NCBI GenBank assembly: GCA_951640165.1
Contig: OX621263.1
Location: 3,556,501-3,620,500 of the forward strand
Length of the DNA stretch: 64,000 nt
Direction of reading: 5' to 3'
Source of the DNA: Pseudoips prasinana
Lineage: Eukaryota > Arthropoda > Insecta > Lepidoptera > Nolidae
The translations under genes were made by a program, and so were the position numbers. Under the pieces are notes generated by a model that saw only the letters and a program-made list of their open reading frames with translations, was not told the DNA's origin and did no database searches. Shown piece after piece: positions 38,558 to 49,391 of the stretch; the stretch's first letter is position 1, and every line of letters starts with the position of its first letter.

Positions 38558-39189
38558 GGGTCCTTTCACACAGACCGGCTCGGAGAGGAGAGCAGATTCT
38601 TATTTCGTTGAAAACAGAGATTTTAGTATTTGTAGTAAGGTTTATTTAGGCATCTGCACTGTTTATGTCATTAAGAATGCTTGAACGCGCTTGGTGTGAA
38701 ATAATAAGAGGAGCTGACCGGTTCCGATCGCGTACTTTTCTCGTTCGCGCAGCTGTTCGGCTCCGATTGGATGCTCTTTCTTGCTCACGCAGCCGATCGG
38801 CTCCAATCGCATGCTCTTTCTCGCTCGCGCAGCCGATCGGCTCCGATTGCATGCTCTTTCTCGCTCGCGCAGCCGATCGGCTCCGATTGCATGCTCTTTC
38901 TCGCCGCGTTTAACACTGAAAACAAAACTTGAACTGCGTGGAATACTGGTATTGCCTTCGTAGTGTATCCACCCGGCTCCGAGAGCAACCGATCGGCTAC
39001 GAGGGCATCCGATCGGCTGCGAGCGCATTTGACCGGCTCCGAGCGCATCTGCTTTCAGATAGCTTCCAGCCGGTCTATGTGAAATAGTTGGCAGCTCCGC
39101 TCCGACTACTCCAAGCCTGTACGATCCGGTCAGTGTGAAAAGAAAAATGCTCGCCGATGCTTTCCGAGCCGGTCTGTGTGAAAGGACCC
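38558..39189 (+). mobile_element. 632-bp MITE with perfect 26-bp inverted ends
   Basis: GGGTCCTTTCACACAGACCG starts it, and its exact complement ends it (26 bp in all, to CTCGG). The flanking bases TTA/ATA allow a 3-bp duplication with one mismatch, which would restore the ORF1 frame; PIF/Harbinger is possible. Internal open frames are not recognisable as transposase. Confidence 0.82.
38746..38905 (+). repeat. 40-bp tandem repeat, four copies, inside the MITE
   Basis: Unit CGCGCAGCCGATCGGCTCCG plus ATTGCATGCTCTTTCTCGCT. Copies 3 and 4 are nearly identical and copies 1 and 2 differ at several bases. Confidence 0.9.
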
Positions 39190-39473
39190 ATAATCTCAAT
39201 TACATCCTCCATTAATTTTTGTATCAAAGTCGTTTGTGATTCCAGCATCTTAGTCACACGGGTGTCCTGATCATTTCTCCATAAACTGAGCAGCTCAGTT
39301 AGTTCCTGTTTGTTTAAAGCAGGCGCAATATCTTGAGAATTCTCTTTTCTTGCTCGTTTGCCTCTTTTTGTTACCTGTTCACTCATGTTGATTGCCGCAT
39401 TTATGTCAGGTTCAGATTGAGTCAGACATTTGCTTTGCAGTTTTGGTGGTGGAGTGCGCTGAACGCCTGCCAT
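39190..39473 (-). pseudogene. LINE A ORF1 N-terminus
   Basis: MAGVQRTPPPKLQSKC starts at 39473, continues with a basic patch (TKRGKRARKE) and a probable coiled coil (LTELLSLWRNDQDTRVTKML, LIQKLMEDVIEIM). After the MITE the coiled coil continues in DIQKSNTQIRKTNAEIERSM. ORF1 proteins of Jockey/CR1-type LINEs bind RNA, and the coiled coil fits trimer or oligomer formation. This is the only ORF1 piece of family A in the window. Confidence 0.6.
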
Positions 39474-39539
39474 TCCGCAACAAGTATTTACCGTGGATGT
39501 AATTTGGAGTTATTTACGAAATCTGCTAATCTATTAGTT

Positions 39540-39605
39540 GGGTCGCCCCACACTGCGAGGTCGTAGGTTCAAATCTCACCGATCGGTTTTTTATTTTTTT
39601 TTTTT
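39540..39605 (+). other. tRNA-like relic next to a T-rich run
   Basis: GTCGTAGGTTCAAATCTCAC is a degenerate box B region, followed by TTTTTT as a pol III terminator would be. The T-stem has mismatches, so no functional tRNA is claimed. Confidence 0.3.
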
Positions 39606-39714
39606 TTTTTTCTCAAGGATCACTCAATGGGCGTGAAATCTGTTCATCTAATTAGGATGTATGCGCTGTTTATTATTATCATCAAACATCCCCAAAAAGA
39701 GAAACGTGTAGTAA

Positions 39715-39797
39715 GTTCGGATTCGAACACTGTTCAGTCAGTTTATTAATGTATACGTCGAAAGTGTTACAACTGAGCCAATGAGGCGATTACGTAG
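39715..39797 (-). other. tRNA-like relic, opposite orientation
   Basis: The minus strand has TTGGCTCAGTTGTAA (box A-like) and GTGTTCGAATCCG (box B-like) about 50 bp apart. Confidence 0.35.
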
Positions 39798-39799
39798 CT

Positions 39800-40860
39800 A
39801 AGCGAAATAGTGATTCAGTTCATACAAATAAAAGTTCGTTTGGAATAGTGGTTTAAGCTCACTTTTGTAGTACACAATAACCATTTATGTAGGTAGATAT
39901 TGTTTCACACTGTTATTAACACAAATTGTTAATGTTAGTTTTCGTTTTATCACTTATTCGTGTATTTATTCACTGTTTTTGTTTTGTTTTATTGGCACTT
40001 ATTAATGTTATTGTTGTTGTTGTTAATGTTATTTATTATTTAAAACACTTTCACTTATTTTAGTACCATGTCCACAAACTGTTTGTTTTCTGATATTTTT
40101 ACAGGATATCTATAGGTTTGGATTAAGATAACACTTGTGCTACTAGAACTGATGTTACTACGTATTTTTATTACTGATTTGGGCTAAGGTATAAAGGTTA
40201 AGTATTTTTAAACAATTATTGTCACTGAGACTAATGTTCACGTTAGCGCGCTATCCGCTGACAATGTACACCTGTAACTTACTTAGGTTATGCACGCCGC
40301 CAGCCAAGGCCATAGAAATTACTTCCGGTCTTTTTCTTATTAAACTGCCCGGATCATGTAAATATCACAAAACACGTGGCAATGATCATTTTCTTATTAA
40401 ACACTGCCCGCATTCACATTCATATTTATCGTAATATTTTTATACTTTGACAGTTTTGATAGGTAAACACAGCAATGACGCAATACTAGTTGTTTATAAT
40501 CTCTTTGATGACATTTAAAGTGGTTGGAGTTACAACCAAACGCTACTACAGGTATAGGGTACGCATGATAATTAAGTAATTTAATTAGTCGTTTTTAAGC
40601 GCTATCGGAAGATCAGCGTTACAGTAATCATTATTATTTACTGTAACATTTGCTGAGGTAGTCGCCTTTCCTAGCTAGTACTTATAATGTTGCAATTGTA
40701 TTATATAAACTAAACACAATTAGTTATATCGTCTTAGATGTAAACTAAGTTAAGGATTTTCTGTGCTTGTTGGGAATAAACCTTTTTTATTTTATTTATT
40801 ATTATTTTTTATTTTTATTCTAGGACTGCAGATTTAAGATAAATCGTTGTCCTCCATCAC
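39800..40860. other. Unassigned AT-rich sequence
   Basis: No gene or clear repeat. It may contain the 5' or 3' parts of neighbouring retroelements. Confidence 0.3.
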
Positions 40861-40869
40861 AAGAAATGT

Positions 40870-42170
40870 GCTCAAAAGATATTGACCATAACATGACGGA
40901 CAGAGCTATATTGCGCCATTTTAATTAAATCTTTGATAATCACCACATAATTTCTTAAATCAGACTTGTTTAATATAGGTAGTGATGGCGTTTGATTTTG
41001 TAACACATTGGTATTAAAAGGTAATTTATAATTAGTGTAATTAATCCAAGATAACAGTACTGCGTCGTTTGTAATTAGGCGCCATCTTTCAAGGAAGTGT
41101 GACAAACGTCCTGCATGACTCACCGGTGTTAGCGGTGGTGCGGTGCGTGGGTCTGTGAGCGTTTGTAGGGTGCGCGCGGCTGTGGCGGCGGTGGCGGAGC
41201 GCGGCGCTGCTGGCGTTGATACTCTGATCGGTTGGTCGGGGCAGGCATTAGTCTCGCCGCAGCTCCTGTTTGCCTGACCGCGGGTGGAGGTGGGCGTCTC
41301 GCGTTTAAATTTCCCATGTGGTTAGGTAAAACGTCTTGAAAGCCCAGGTGCAGCGGCACCAGTTTTCTTTTCCTCGCCTGTTTTGTTTATCGCTTTTGCG
41401 GCTTTTCAAAGGTCCCCCAACTGGCTGCCAAAGAGATGGCTGTCTATTAGAGTTGTGTAGAGATGATCTTTTATGTCTTTTTTATTGAGATCATCTTACA
41501 AGGCTGATTTACCCTCTTGATTAAGTATAGGAGCGCCAATATTTTTACAGTTTTCTTTTCCTCGCCTGTTTTGTTTATCGCTTTTGCGGCTTTTAAAAGG
41601 TACCCCAACTGGCTGCCAAAGAGATGGCTGTCTATTAGAGTTGTGTAAAGATGATCTTTTATGTCTTTTTTATTGAGATCATCTTAAAAGGCTGCTTTAA
41701 CCTCTTGATTAAGTATAGGAGCGCCAATATTTTTACATTTTTCTGGAATGTCATGTTTTGCAAAAATGTCTTTCTTTACTTACTTAGAAAGACCATTTGT
41801 CGCGGTATGCTCCCACCTAATTGACAGACTTGAATTTACTGCTGGCCCGTCTGGTTGGTTTACGATGGTTTGTATACCGTCGATGGCCCTATCAGTCACT
41901 TCAGGTGAGAATTTTTTAGAGGCTGCTACCTCTGGAGGGTCCACTGATGTGCTAGCCTTGGGGTTAGGCGGGACCACTGCCTCATTTGCAGGGTCTGTAT
42001 TCTGTTCAATTGATTGTAGGGGTATGTTAAGAGTCGTTGAGGGGTCTTCACCAATATTGTTACTAAATAGCTCGTCTGAAATGGGCATGAATTGTGACGT
42101 CAAGGGATGGCCTTTATTTTGTGTGTGGTTTATGTGGGTTTATTATTATGTCCGTGACTGAGTACTATGA
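40870..42170 (-). mobile_element. DIRS-like retrotransposon fragment
   Basis: Three minus-strand frames follow in gag-to-pol order. 42103-41780 has IPLQSIEQNTDP, SPEVTDRAIDGIQTI and SIRWEHTATNGLS. After a break, KHDIPEKCKNIGAP and LNQEVKAAF lie near 41750-41680. A proline/arginine-rich end follows (41359-41129). Then AGRLSHFLERWRLITNDAVL and LSWINYTNYKLPF at 41123-40872 are like the start of the DIRS RT domain. The RT core, RNase H and tyrosine recombinase are absent. Assignment is from remembered family patterns. Confidence 0.55.
41361..41736. repeat. 188-bp tandem duplication inside the DIRS-like fragment
   Basis: Both halves begin AGTTTTCTTTTCCTCGCCTG or close to it and end GAGCGCCAATATTTTTACA. 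They differ at only a few positions, so the duplication is recent. Confidence 0.9.
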
Positions 42171-42200
42171 GTTACCAAGTAGGTATTTATGAAATCATGA

Positions 42201-42783
42201 CGGAAACATTCCATTGTAATGTTCACAAAGATATTCTTATAGCACTGGTATCAATCCCTATGAACTGTACACAGCAATGTTTTTATTATTGGCGGACACA
42301 TTCCATTGTAATGTTCACAACGATATTGTTATAGCACTGGTATCAATCCCTATGAACTGTACACAGCAATGTTTTTATTATTGGCGGACACATTCCATTG
42401 TAATGTTCACAAAGATATTCTTATAGCACTGGTATCAATCTCTATGAACTGTACACAGCTATGTTTTTATTTCTGGCGGACACATTCCATTGTAATGTTC
42501 ACAAAGATATTATTATAGCACTGGTATCAATCTCTATGAACTGTACACAGCTATGTTTTTATTTCTGGCGGACACATTCCATTGTAATGTTCACAAAGAT
42601 ATTGTTATAGCACTGGTATCAATCTCTATGAAGTATACACAGCTATGTTTTTATTACTGGCGGACACATTCCATTGTAATGTTCACAAAGATATTTTTAT
42701 AGCACTGGTATCAATCTCTATGAAGTATACACAGCTATGTTTCTATTACTGGCGGACACATTCCATTAAAATGTTCACAACCA
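42201..42783. repeat. 92-bp tandem repeat, six copies plus a part
   Basis: TTCCATTGTAATGTTCACAA starts at 42209, 42301, 42393, 42485, 42577, 42669 and 42761, exactly 92 bp apart with no indels. It lies directly 5' of the DIRS-like gag frame. Confidence 0.95.
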
Positions 42784-44335
42784 ATAATCAAAACCTTACC
42801 TGAGATTATTAAAGAATCTTGGGATGATGAGCGTTGTCGGTATAAACGTCTTTTGTGTAATTTTTTTTCAATCCTTCTTATTTTTCGATTGACATGAGCC
42901 TCAATATTTTCAACACTATATTGTTTTTCGGCATAATGATTGTTATAAACATTACCTTTAATAATTATTATATATTCGTAGCCAAAAACACTTGATATTA
43001 CTTAAATATTTAAATTATATAAGAGGAACGAAAAAAGCGTGGCAGATAGCGTGAGCACTAAAACGCGAATGACGTATCGAGAGAGGGCGCTGCGAATTGT
43101 ATTTTTTTTTTTGCTAATCTGTTGATTTCAAATTGAGGTTGGATAGCAGTAGTTGCGCGTTACTACATGGTTTTCTTAATCTCGAGGACAGAGCAGAGTG
43201 TCATTTTTGTGTTTTTGGATGTATCTTCGTCAGGAATAGGATAATAAGTAATAAAATATAGTAATATAATTATTAAAATCAAATACATAGAAAGTAATTA
43301 CATCGAAATGAAATAAAAACTGTCAAGATTGACAATACAGAACGTCTACTGTCAGTTTTGCTCGAAGGTTTTAGGCTATACCTAAATCGGGAAATTGTCT
43401 TTGGTTTGTTTTTTTAATAGGTTACTGGTTAATTTATTTGCTTAGTGCGAGTGTTGTTAAAAATATTATTATGCGAGTATTATTGTTAAAAAAGCAGCGA
43501 ACTAATATTTCCCAACGAAGCCGTAATGCCGTAAGCTAGCTAAGTTCATAAATAAATGGATTAGATATTACATAATAATTGTTAGTATATAAAATTTGGC
43601 GAATTGGGAAATTAAGAAAATCACTAAATAATGAAATTCGTATACAACACCATTTCTGATACAGTCAGTGTATATAACCAGACCGATTTTGGTTATTTTT
43701 ATGGCGTTTCAGTGCGAGTGGGACACCGAATAATTTTATGGTACAGGGGTAATCTTTGGATCTACTGAACCGATTTTCAAAATTCTTTAGAAAGAAAGAA
43801 GAAAGAAAGAAAGAAAATCCATTTATTCAGTAAACTGACACAGATAATAATAACAATGTATATAAATGTACACAAACAGAAGTCCTTAATTCTTATCTGT
43901 GTGAGTCCGAATTGGTCCCATCTCAGCACTAGCTGCAACATTAACAGTTGCAGCGCTGGTTTTATGATGGAACCACGTAAAATAACTCACAAACAATTAG
44001 TGTACAGCTCGCAGTTAGAATTTTACAGTACCTGGACACCAAAATATAACTTATAGCTAATTTAAACAATAAATGTATGGAAAAACGAGCTTAAAAAAAT
44101 AAATATTAATAAATTAACACCAATTTGGAGATGCATAACACAGACAGTATATAAAATAATTGTTATAATGTCGACATTCTTGTCATAACTTGTCCATAAC
44201 AATACATAAGTGCACCAAGAAAAATGACTCTACTATGACACAATCAATATACATACGTTACATTTATTTAATCCATGTTTTTTAGCTGAGTCGGTCAATT
44301 ATATGCTCTTGGATTGACTGTCAGACAGATGTGAA
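42784..44335. other. Unassigned AT-rich sequence with a (GAAA)n run
   Basis: (GAAA)n-like run at 43787-43817. No gene recognised. Confidence 0.35.
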
Positions 44336-44349
44336 GAAAAAAGGGACGC

Positions 44350-44758
44350 AGTTTTGGCGGCAACGCGGAAAAGGACGCATCGAGGCTATGTTTTATTTTC
44401 AAAAACTGGTGTAAATTCGAGTTTTTATGTGTAAATATGGTGGATTTTTAGACATAACATCTTCGACATCGTACACAAGTGGAGGAAAGTGCGATATAGC
44501 CGTGAATTGTGATTTTCCGTGTTGAAACCAAAACTCCATAGAAGCCTCTAGTAAAGTCTCCACTGCTTTACTGAGGTGGGACTATGACTTGACTGTGACG
44601 GACGTGTCGGACATGACTGTGACGGACGTGACGGACATGACTGACTGACTTTAAAATATAAAATTAGAAATAATACAACTGAAGACGAGGCGGTATGGTC
44701 ACAGAACTTAGCCTGCCCAAAGAGGGCAAAAACAATAAAAAAAAAAAAAAAAAAAAAA
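44350..44758 (+). mobile_element. Short retroposed element with A-tail and target duplication
   Basis: Flanked by AAGGGACGC on both sides (44341-44349 and 44757-44765) and ending in about 20 A. The 3' part (AGAACTTAGCCTGCCCAAAG, AGGGCAAAAACAATA) looks like a LINE 3' end. The 5' part looks like LINE leader sequence, and a GTGACGGACGTG repeat lies between. Confidence 0.65.
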
Positions 44759-45077
44759 GGGACGCGGAAATTGAATTTTGAATTACTTGAAAAATCTATT
44801 ATGAACAGTAAATTATTATGCTTCTTAATACTAAGTTTATAGCGTAAATATGTTTGATGTATAGGTAAAAGTGGTACTTAATTGTGAATTTTCGATATAA
44901 AAGTGAAATATGTATGAAAACAATACTGATCGAGTAATGGTGATGCTACTGTGACGGAGTTCTTCACTGCATAAGCGTCTGGGCATTGTTGTGTTGAGGT
45001 CATTAATAGTGTGTCTTACGATACTCCTTCCTACAAAAGTGTGCAAAGAGATGGGTAAGTTCAGCCTTGAAAAAGTA

Positions 45078-45475
45078 TTAAATAGTATTTGAACTGAGTT
45101 TTTGTCGCGTCAACAATTCTTTTTTATAATTGGCATTAAATGTATATACTGTTCGCAGGCACTTCAACGGAGGAGGTATATTGCACCAGACCTTTGCGGC
45201 GGCATATTTAAAAGATCCACGAAAAGCTGCAGTCCTATGTCTCGGAATTAGAATCAGGTGAGCTGAAGACCTGGTTCTATAACTATTGACATCTGTTGAC
45301 CAAGTTAATTTCTTGTACAGATACTCAGGCCTTTTGTTGGCAATCACACCAAATACAAGAGTTGCCAAGTGAAGTAGTCTACGAGCTGACATTTTTAACA
45401 TGTTGCCACTATCTTTCAACAATAGAAAGCTACCTTATTTTTAAATGTCATAGGCTATGAAAATAAAATATCAAG
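45078..45475 (-). mobile_element. LINE RT C-terminal fragment (CR1/L2-like look)
   Basis: A 114-codon frame has SARRLLHLATLVFGVIANKR, PEYLYKKLTW and FKYAAAKVWCNIPPPLKCLR, the typical end of a non-LTR RT. 5' and 3' truncated. Confidence 0.7.
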
Positions 45476-45774
45476 AAATTTAACTCGAAGTATTAAAAAT
45501 ATTTATAACGAGGAACGAAGTCCGCGGGCACTGCTAGTATATTAAAGATAAAATATCCCCACAATTAATTACACTGTTAAGGTTAGTAATAATCAGTAGT
45601 TTATTATCAGTATAACAACACTGTCAATTTTTTTTAGTCTTATCAAACAATTATATACTTAAACATACTAAATTCTTCAAACTAATTTGTTTAATTCGTT
45701 CAGTAAATAAAACAGTAGTTAGGAGATAACAAATGATGCCAATTTGGTATATAATTTATCCTACTAATATTATA

Positions 45775-46110
45775 ATGGACTAGATGTGCCCGTGACTTCG
45801 TCCGCGTGTTAATTAGTTTATTTCGTTTTTTTTTCTTAGTAAAATAAAAGACTTTTTCTAAAATAAAAGTAGCCTAAGTTACTCCTTATTACATCAGCTA
45901 CCTGCCAATAAAAGTCCCGTCAAAATTGGTCCAGCCGTTTCAGAGATTAGCAGGAACAAACAGACAGACAGACAAAAATTGTTAAAAATGTTATTTTGGT
46001 GTATGTACCGTATATATATTCATATTTATGTAGTAAAAACCGGTTATTTCAATATTACAAACAGACACTCCAATTTTATTTATTTGTATAGATAGATTAT
46101 GGATGGATGT
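45775..46110. mobile_element. Short dispersed element
   Basis: GGACTAGATGTGCCCGTGAC and TTCGTCCGCGTG, then AGCCGTTTCAGAGATTAGCA and ATTTGTATAGATAGATT at the end, as in common non-autonomous insect elements. Confidence 0.5.
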
Positions 46111-46334
46111 TTGTTACTCTTTCATGTAAAACTACTGAATGGAGGTTAATGAAACTTTACAATAATATAGATAATACATCAGAATAACACATGTACAATA
46201 TATGAAGATTTTGGTCGATTATCACCATGTAATATAAGTTTGGGTCTTTGTAACATTTTAATGAAAATAAATTGTTATAAAAAAAAATTGCCTAATTTTT
46301 TAACTAATATAATAAATTTTATAAATGCAAATAT

Positions 46335-46503
46335 AAAATAAAATACATTTTATAAATGTTTTAATACAATCAATACAATGTGAACCTAAATATAAGTACT
46401 AGAAATAATGTACACAACTATATTACTACAAACATGTTCTGACTATTTACAAGCGCTTTTTTAAAGTCTACGTGAATAAAAACCTTTTTTATTTTATTTT
46501 ATT
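46335..46503 (+). mobile_element. LINE A 3' end
   Basis: ACTACAAACATGTTCTGACT, AAGTCTACGTGAATAAAAAC and an (ATTTT)n tail, sense orientation. Confidence 0.82.
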
Positions 46504-48597
46504 TAACCCCAGGTATTAGTAGAATTTTTATGTATGTAATCGTAATGGGAGACTTTAGCAGTCAAATCGGAAGGAGGGAAACAAACGAAGATAAAATAAT
46601 TGGACCTTATAATACTGGAAAAAGGAACGATAATGGGCAAAAATTGGTAAACTTCGTCATGGAAAATAATTTTCCCATTATGAATACCTACTACAAAAGA
46701 AAGAATAGCAGAAAATGGACATGGATATCACCGGATTGGAAGACAAAAAACGAAATCGATTACATTATTACAAATAAACCAAAGCTATTCTCCAAAGTGG
46801 ATATTGTCAATCAACTGAGTTTTAATTCTGATCATAGAATGCTAAGAAGTCAAATATACACAAAAATACCTAAACCATCAAGAAAAAATATTCATAAAAC
46901 CACAAAACCTATAATACTGCCAATGCCCGATAAGTTCTTACATCCTCTAGAAGCCAATTTAGGAAAACTACAAAACGTTGAAAAAATTCAAGAAAAATAC
47001 GATGCCCTTGAGAAAGAACTAAAACAAATAGAAAACAACGTTATACAAAACAAATCAACAAAGGATAAAATTGGACCAAAGGCTAGAACCTTAATCGGAC
47101 AAAGAAAATTATTATTTCGGGCTAGGCAGAAAAACAGACAGGAAATAGCAAAGTTAAGCAAAGAGATAAGCTTAGGAATAAGGAAACATAGACAGAACAC
47201 AAGAACACAAACAATTAACTATTACATCGAAAAAACAGGTGGTGCGAAAAAAGCATGGCAAGAACTTAGAGATAGTTTAAATTGGATCGAAAACGTTACC
47301 CACCGAAGAACCAACAGAAACAACACAAATAGAAAAGAAATATTGAAAATCGCAACAAACTATTACCGAGGGTTATATAGCGACAAGGAAATGACATCGG
47401 AAGTAAAGCAACCATCAATCCAAAAAGACGAAAAGGAGGAAGACACCCCAGAGATAATGCGATAAGAAGTCAACAAAGCAACAAAATCACAGAAAAGAGG
47501 GAAAGCATCAGGAGAAGATGCAATATCTAACGAACTCCTTATAGGAACATTGGACATAACACTAAACACCATCACAGACTTATTCAATGAAATTTTGAAT
47601 ACTGAATACATACCCAGTCAGTGGAAATCGTCAACCATAATACTTATACACAAGAAAGGAAAGAAAAACGACATAACAAATTATAGACCTATTTTATAGT
47701 CTCATGCCCAACTTGTATAAAATTTTTTCCAAAATCCTACTAAGCCGCGTAACAAAGATACTGGATGAAAATCAACCAAAAGAACAGGCAGGATTTCGGA
47801 GTGACTTCTCAACGCTTGATCACATTCACACAATAAAACAGGTCATCCAAAAGAGTACCGAATACGGTATCGACGACTACATAGCCTTCGTAGATTACAA
47901 CAAAGCGTTCGATTCTCTTAAACATGCAAAAATATAGGAGGCGCTAGAAACCCAGGGAGTAGACAAAAAATATATTCGGCTCATTAACAATATCTACCGG
48001 AACATGACGGCTAAAGTACGAACGGAAAGCGTAGGCGAAGCCTTTACTATACAAAGAGGTGTTAGACAAGGTGACCCGCTGTCACCCAAACTTTTCTCAG
48101 CAGTTCTTGAATTCGTATTTAGACGGCTCGTATGGGACGACTATGGACTAAATATTAACGGAACACAATTGAACCATCTAAGATTCGCAGACGACCTGAT
48201 ACTCATCACGGGCGACGCAGGAAGCCTACAGAAAATGTTCGAACAACTTACATCCGAAAGTAGAAAGGTTGGTTTGACTATGAACACCTCAAAAACGAAA
48301 CTAATGACAAATGCAGAAAAAGTTTCTATAAAAATTTGTGATACACAAATGTAATATTTAAATGAATACACGTACCTTGGACAAATTATATCTCCAAAAG
48401 ACCTGACAAACAAAGAAATTAACAACATAATAAATCTATCCTGGAGAAGGTACTGGTCCTTAAAAGAAATAGTAAAAAACCCAGAGATACCACTGACATA
48501 CAAGAAAAAAGTATTCGACTCATGCATACTGCCCGTTATGACGTATGGATGTCAAACATGGAGCCTTACTAAACAAAATATGCACGCATTAAAGACC

Positions 48598-49391
48598 TTT
48601 TTTTTTTTTTTTTTTGATAAGGCAGGGGGAATGCCTTCGCATGCCACCCGCAAAAAGTGTCTGCGGGTGGGTATGTCGGACTTGCACCGACTAAACCTAC
48701 CTGCCGTGGACTTCTCTTGGCGCCTGATGGGGGAGTCCCGGGAACGCGGGTATGCTGCTCCGGTACCCCCCTTTTGCGCCATGTCCCAGATGGTCGGGAC
48801 ACGTACCCTGGGAGGGCTCCTTTGGATTGCCCTCCCCTATTGCCGACTCCTGCCAGTACGGCACAGCGACTGCGCCACAAACAGATCGCTGTCATCCCGG
48901 AGCCGCTTGTACGTGGCGGCAGTAGAGGACACTTCTCACACTGCCGCCGCGGCCCCGAGGGGAGTTGGGCTAACGGCTGCCGCCGCCACCCCGACGCCTC
49001 CTCCGCCTACGTGCGGGATCGGCTCGTTCCCGATCCCGTTCGGCGGCCTCCTTCTGCAGCAAAACTGCCTCACAGAAGGAGACCACGGCGTCCCATTTGG
49101 TGGAGTCGCCAGCCAGCATCGCATACACGACTGCTGGCGGCGAAAGATCCCGTCCGATCTCAGCGACCAGGACTCGTCTCTCGGCCTCCCAGGCCGGGCA
49201 CTCCTCCAGCGTATGCTGGGCAGAGTCCAGGTCGCTCCCGCAATGGTGACAATGTGTCGTCGCTTCTCGGCCGATCCGGCACAGATACTCACCGAAACAC
49301 CCGTGTCCGGTGAGTATCTGAGTCAGTCTGTAGGTGACGTAACCACCCTTCCTTCCCACCCAGGCCTCGAGGTGAGGCAGGATAGCACCGA
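48598..49391 (-). mobile_element. R1-clade LINE 3' end inserted in LINE H
   Basis: CACGCATTAAAGACC lies on both sides (48583-48597, 49392-49406), a 15-bp target duplication. On the minus strand the copy runs from the C-terminal coding end through a GC-rich 3'-UTR to a poly(A) (poly(T) at 48598-48616). It is 5'-truncated, as expected for target-primed reverse transcription. Confidence 0.92.
48970..49390 (-). pseudogene. R1-clade ORF2 C-terminus with CCHC zinc knuckle
   Basis: The frame reads GAILPHLEAWVGRKGGYVTY, RLTQILTGHGCFGEYL and CHHCGSDLDSAQHTLEEC, a C-x2-C-x8-H-x4-C knuckle. This knuckle, between the RT and the stop, is typical of the R1 clade. A basic end (DRERADPARRRRRRRGGGG) and stop follow. 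The ATG in this frame comes from the target duplication and is not a native start. Confidence 0.85.

Larger units (their letters stand above)
36879..39475 (-). mobile_element. LINE A deletion derivative: ORF1 start fused to RT C-terminus, with two nested MITEs
   Basis: Leftwards from 39473 runs ORF1 start (see next entry), broken by a MITE at 38558-39189. The coding then continues with IERSMQHFNEKFEEMKKEVK and DLKK, joined in frame to SAADIGTIFVLQKRAVRAIY of the RT C-terminus. A second MITE at 37915-38288 interrupts the RT end, after which the C-terminus (37894-37577) and the full 3'-UTR follow. The endonuclease and most of the RT are deleted. Confidence 0.75.

Noticed and set aside
38663..39199. 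178-codon minus-strand frame inside the MITE
   Set aside because: It is produced by the 40-bp tandem repeat and inverted ends. No domain is visible.
42201..42783. CRISPR-like array
   Set aside because: The 92-bp period has no repeat/spacer division and the genome is eukaryotic. It is a simple tandem repeat.
45078..45422. Host gene of 114 residues
   Set aside because: Its motifs (LLHLATLVFGVI, AAAKVWCNIPPPLK) are those of a LINE RT C-terminus.
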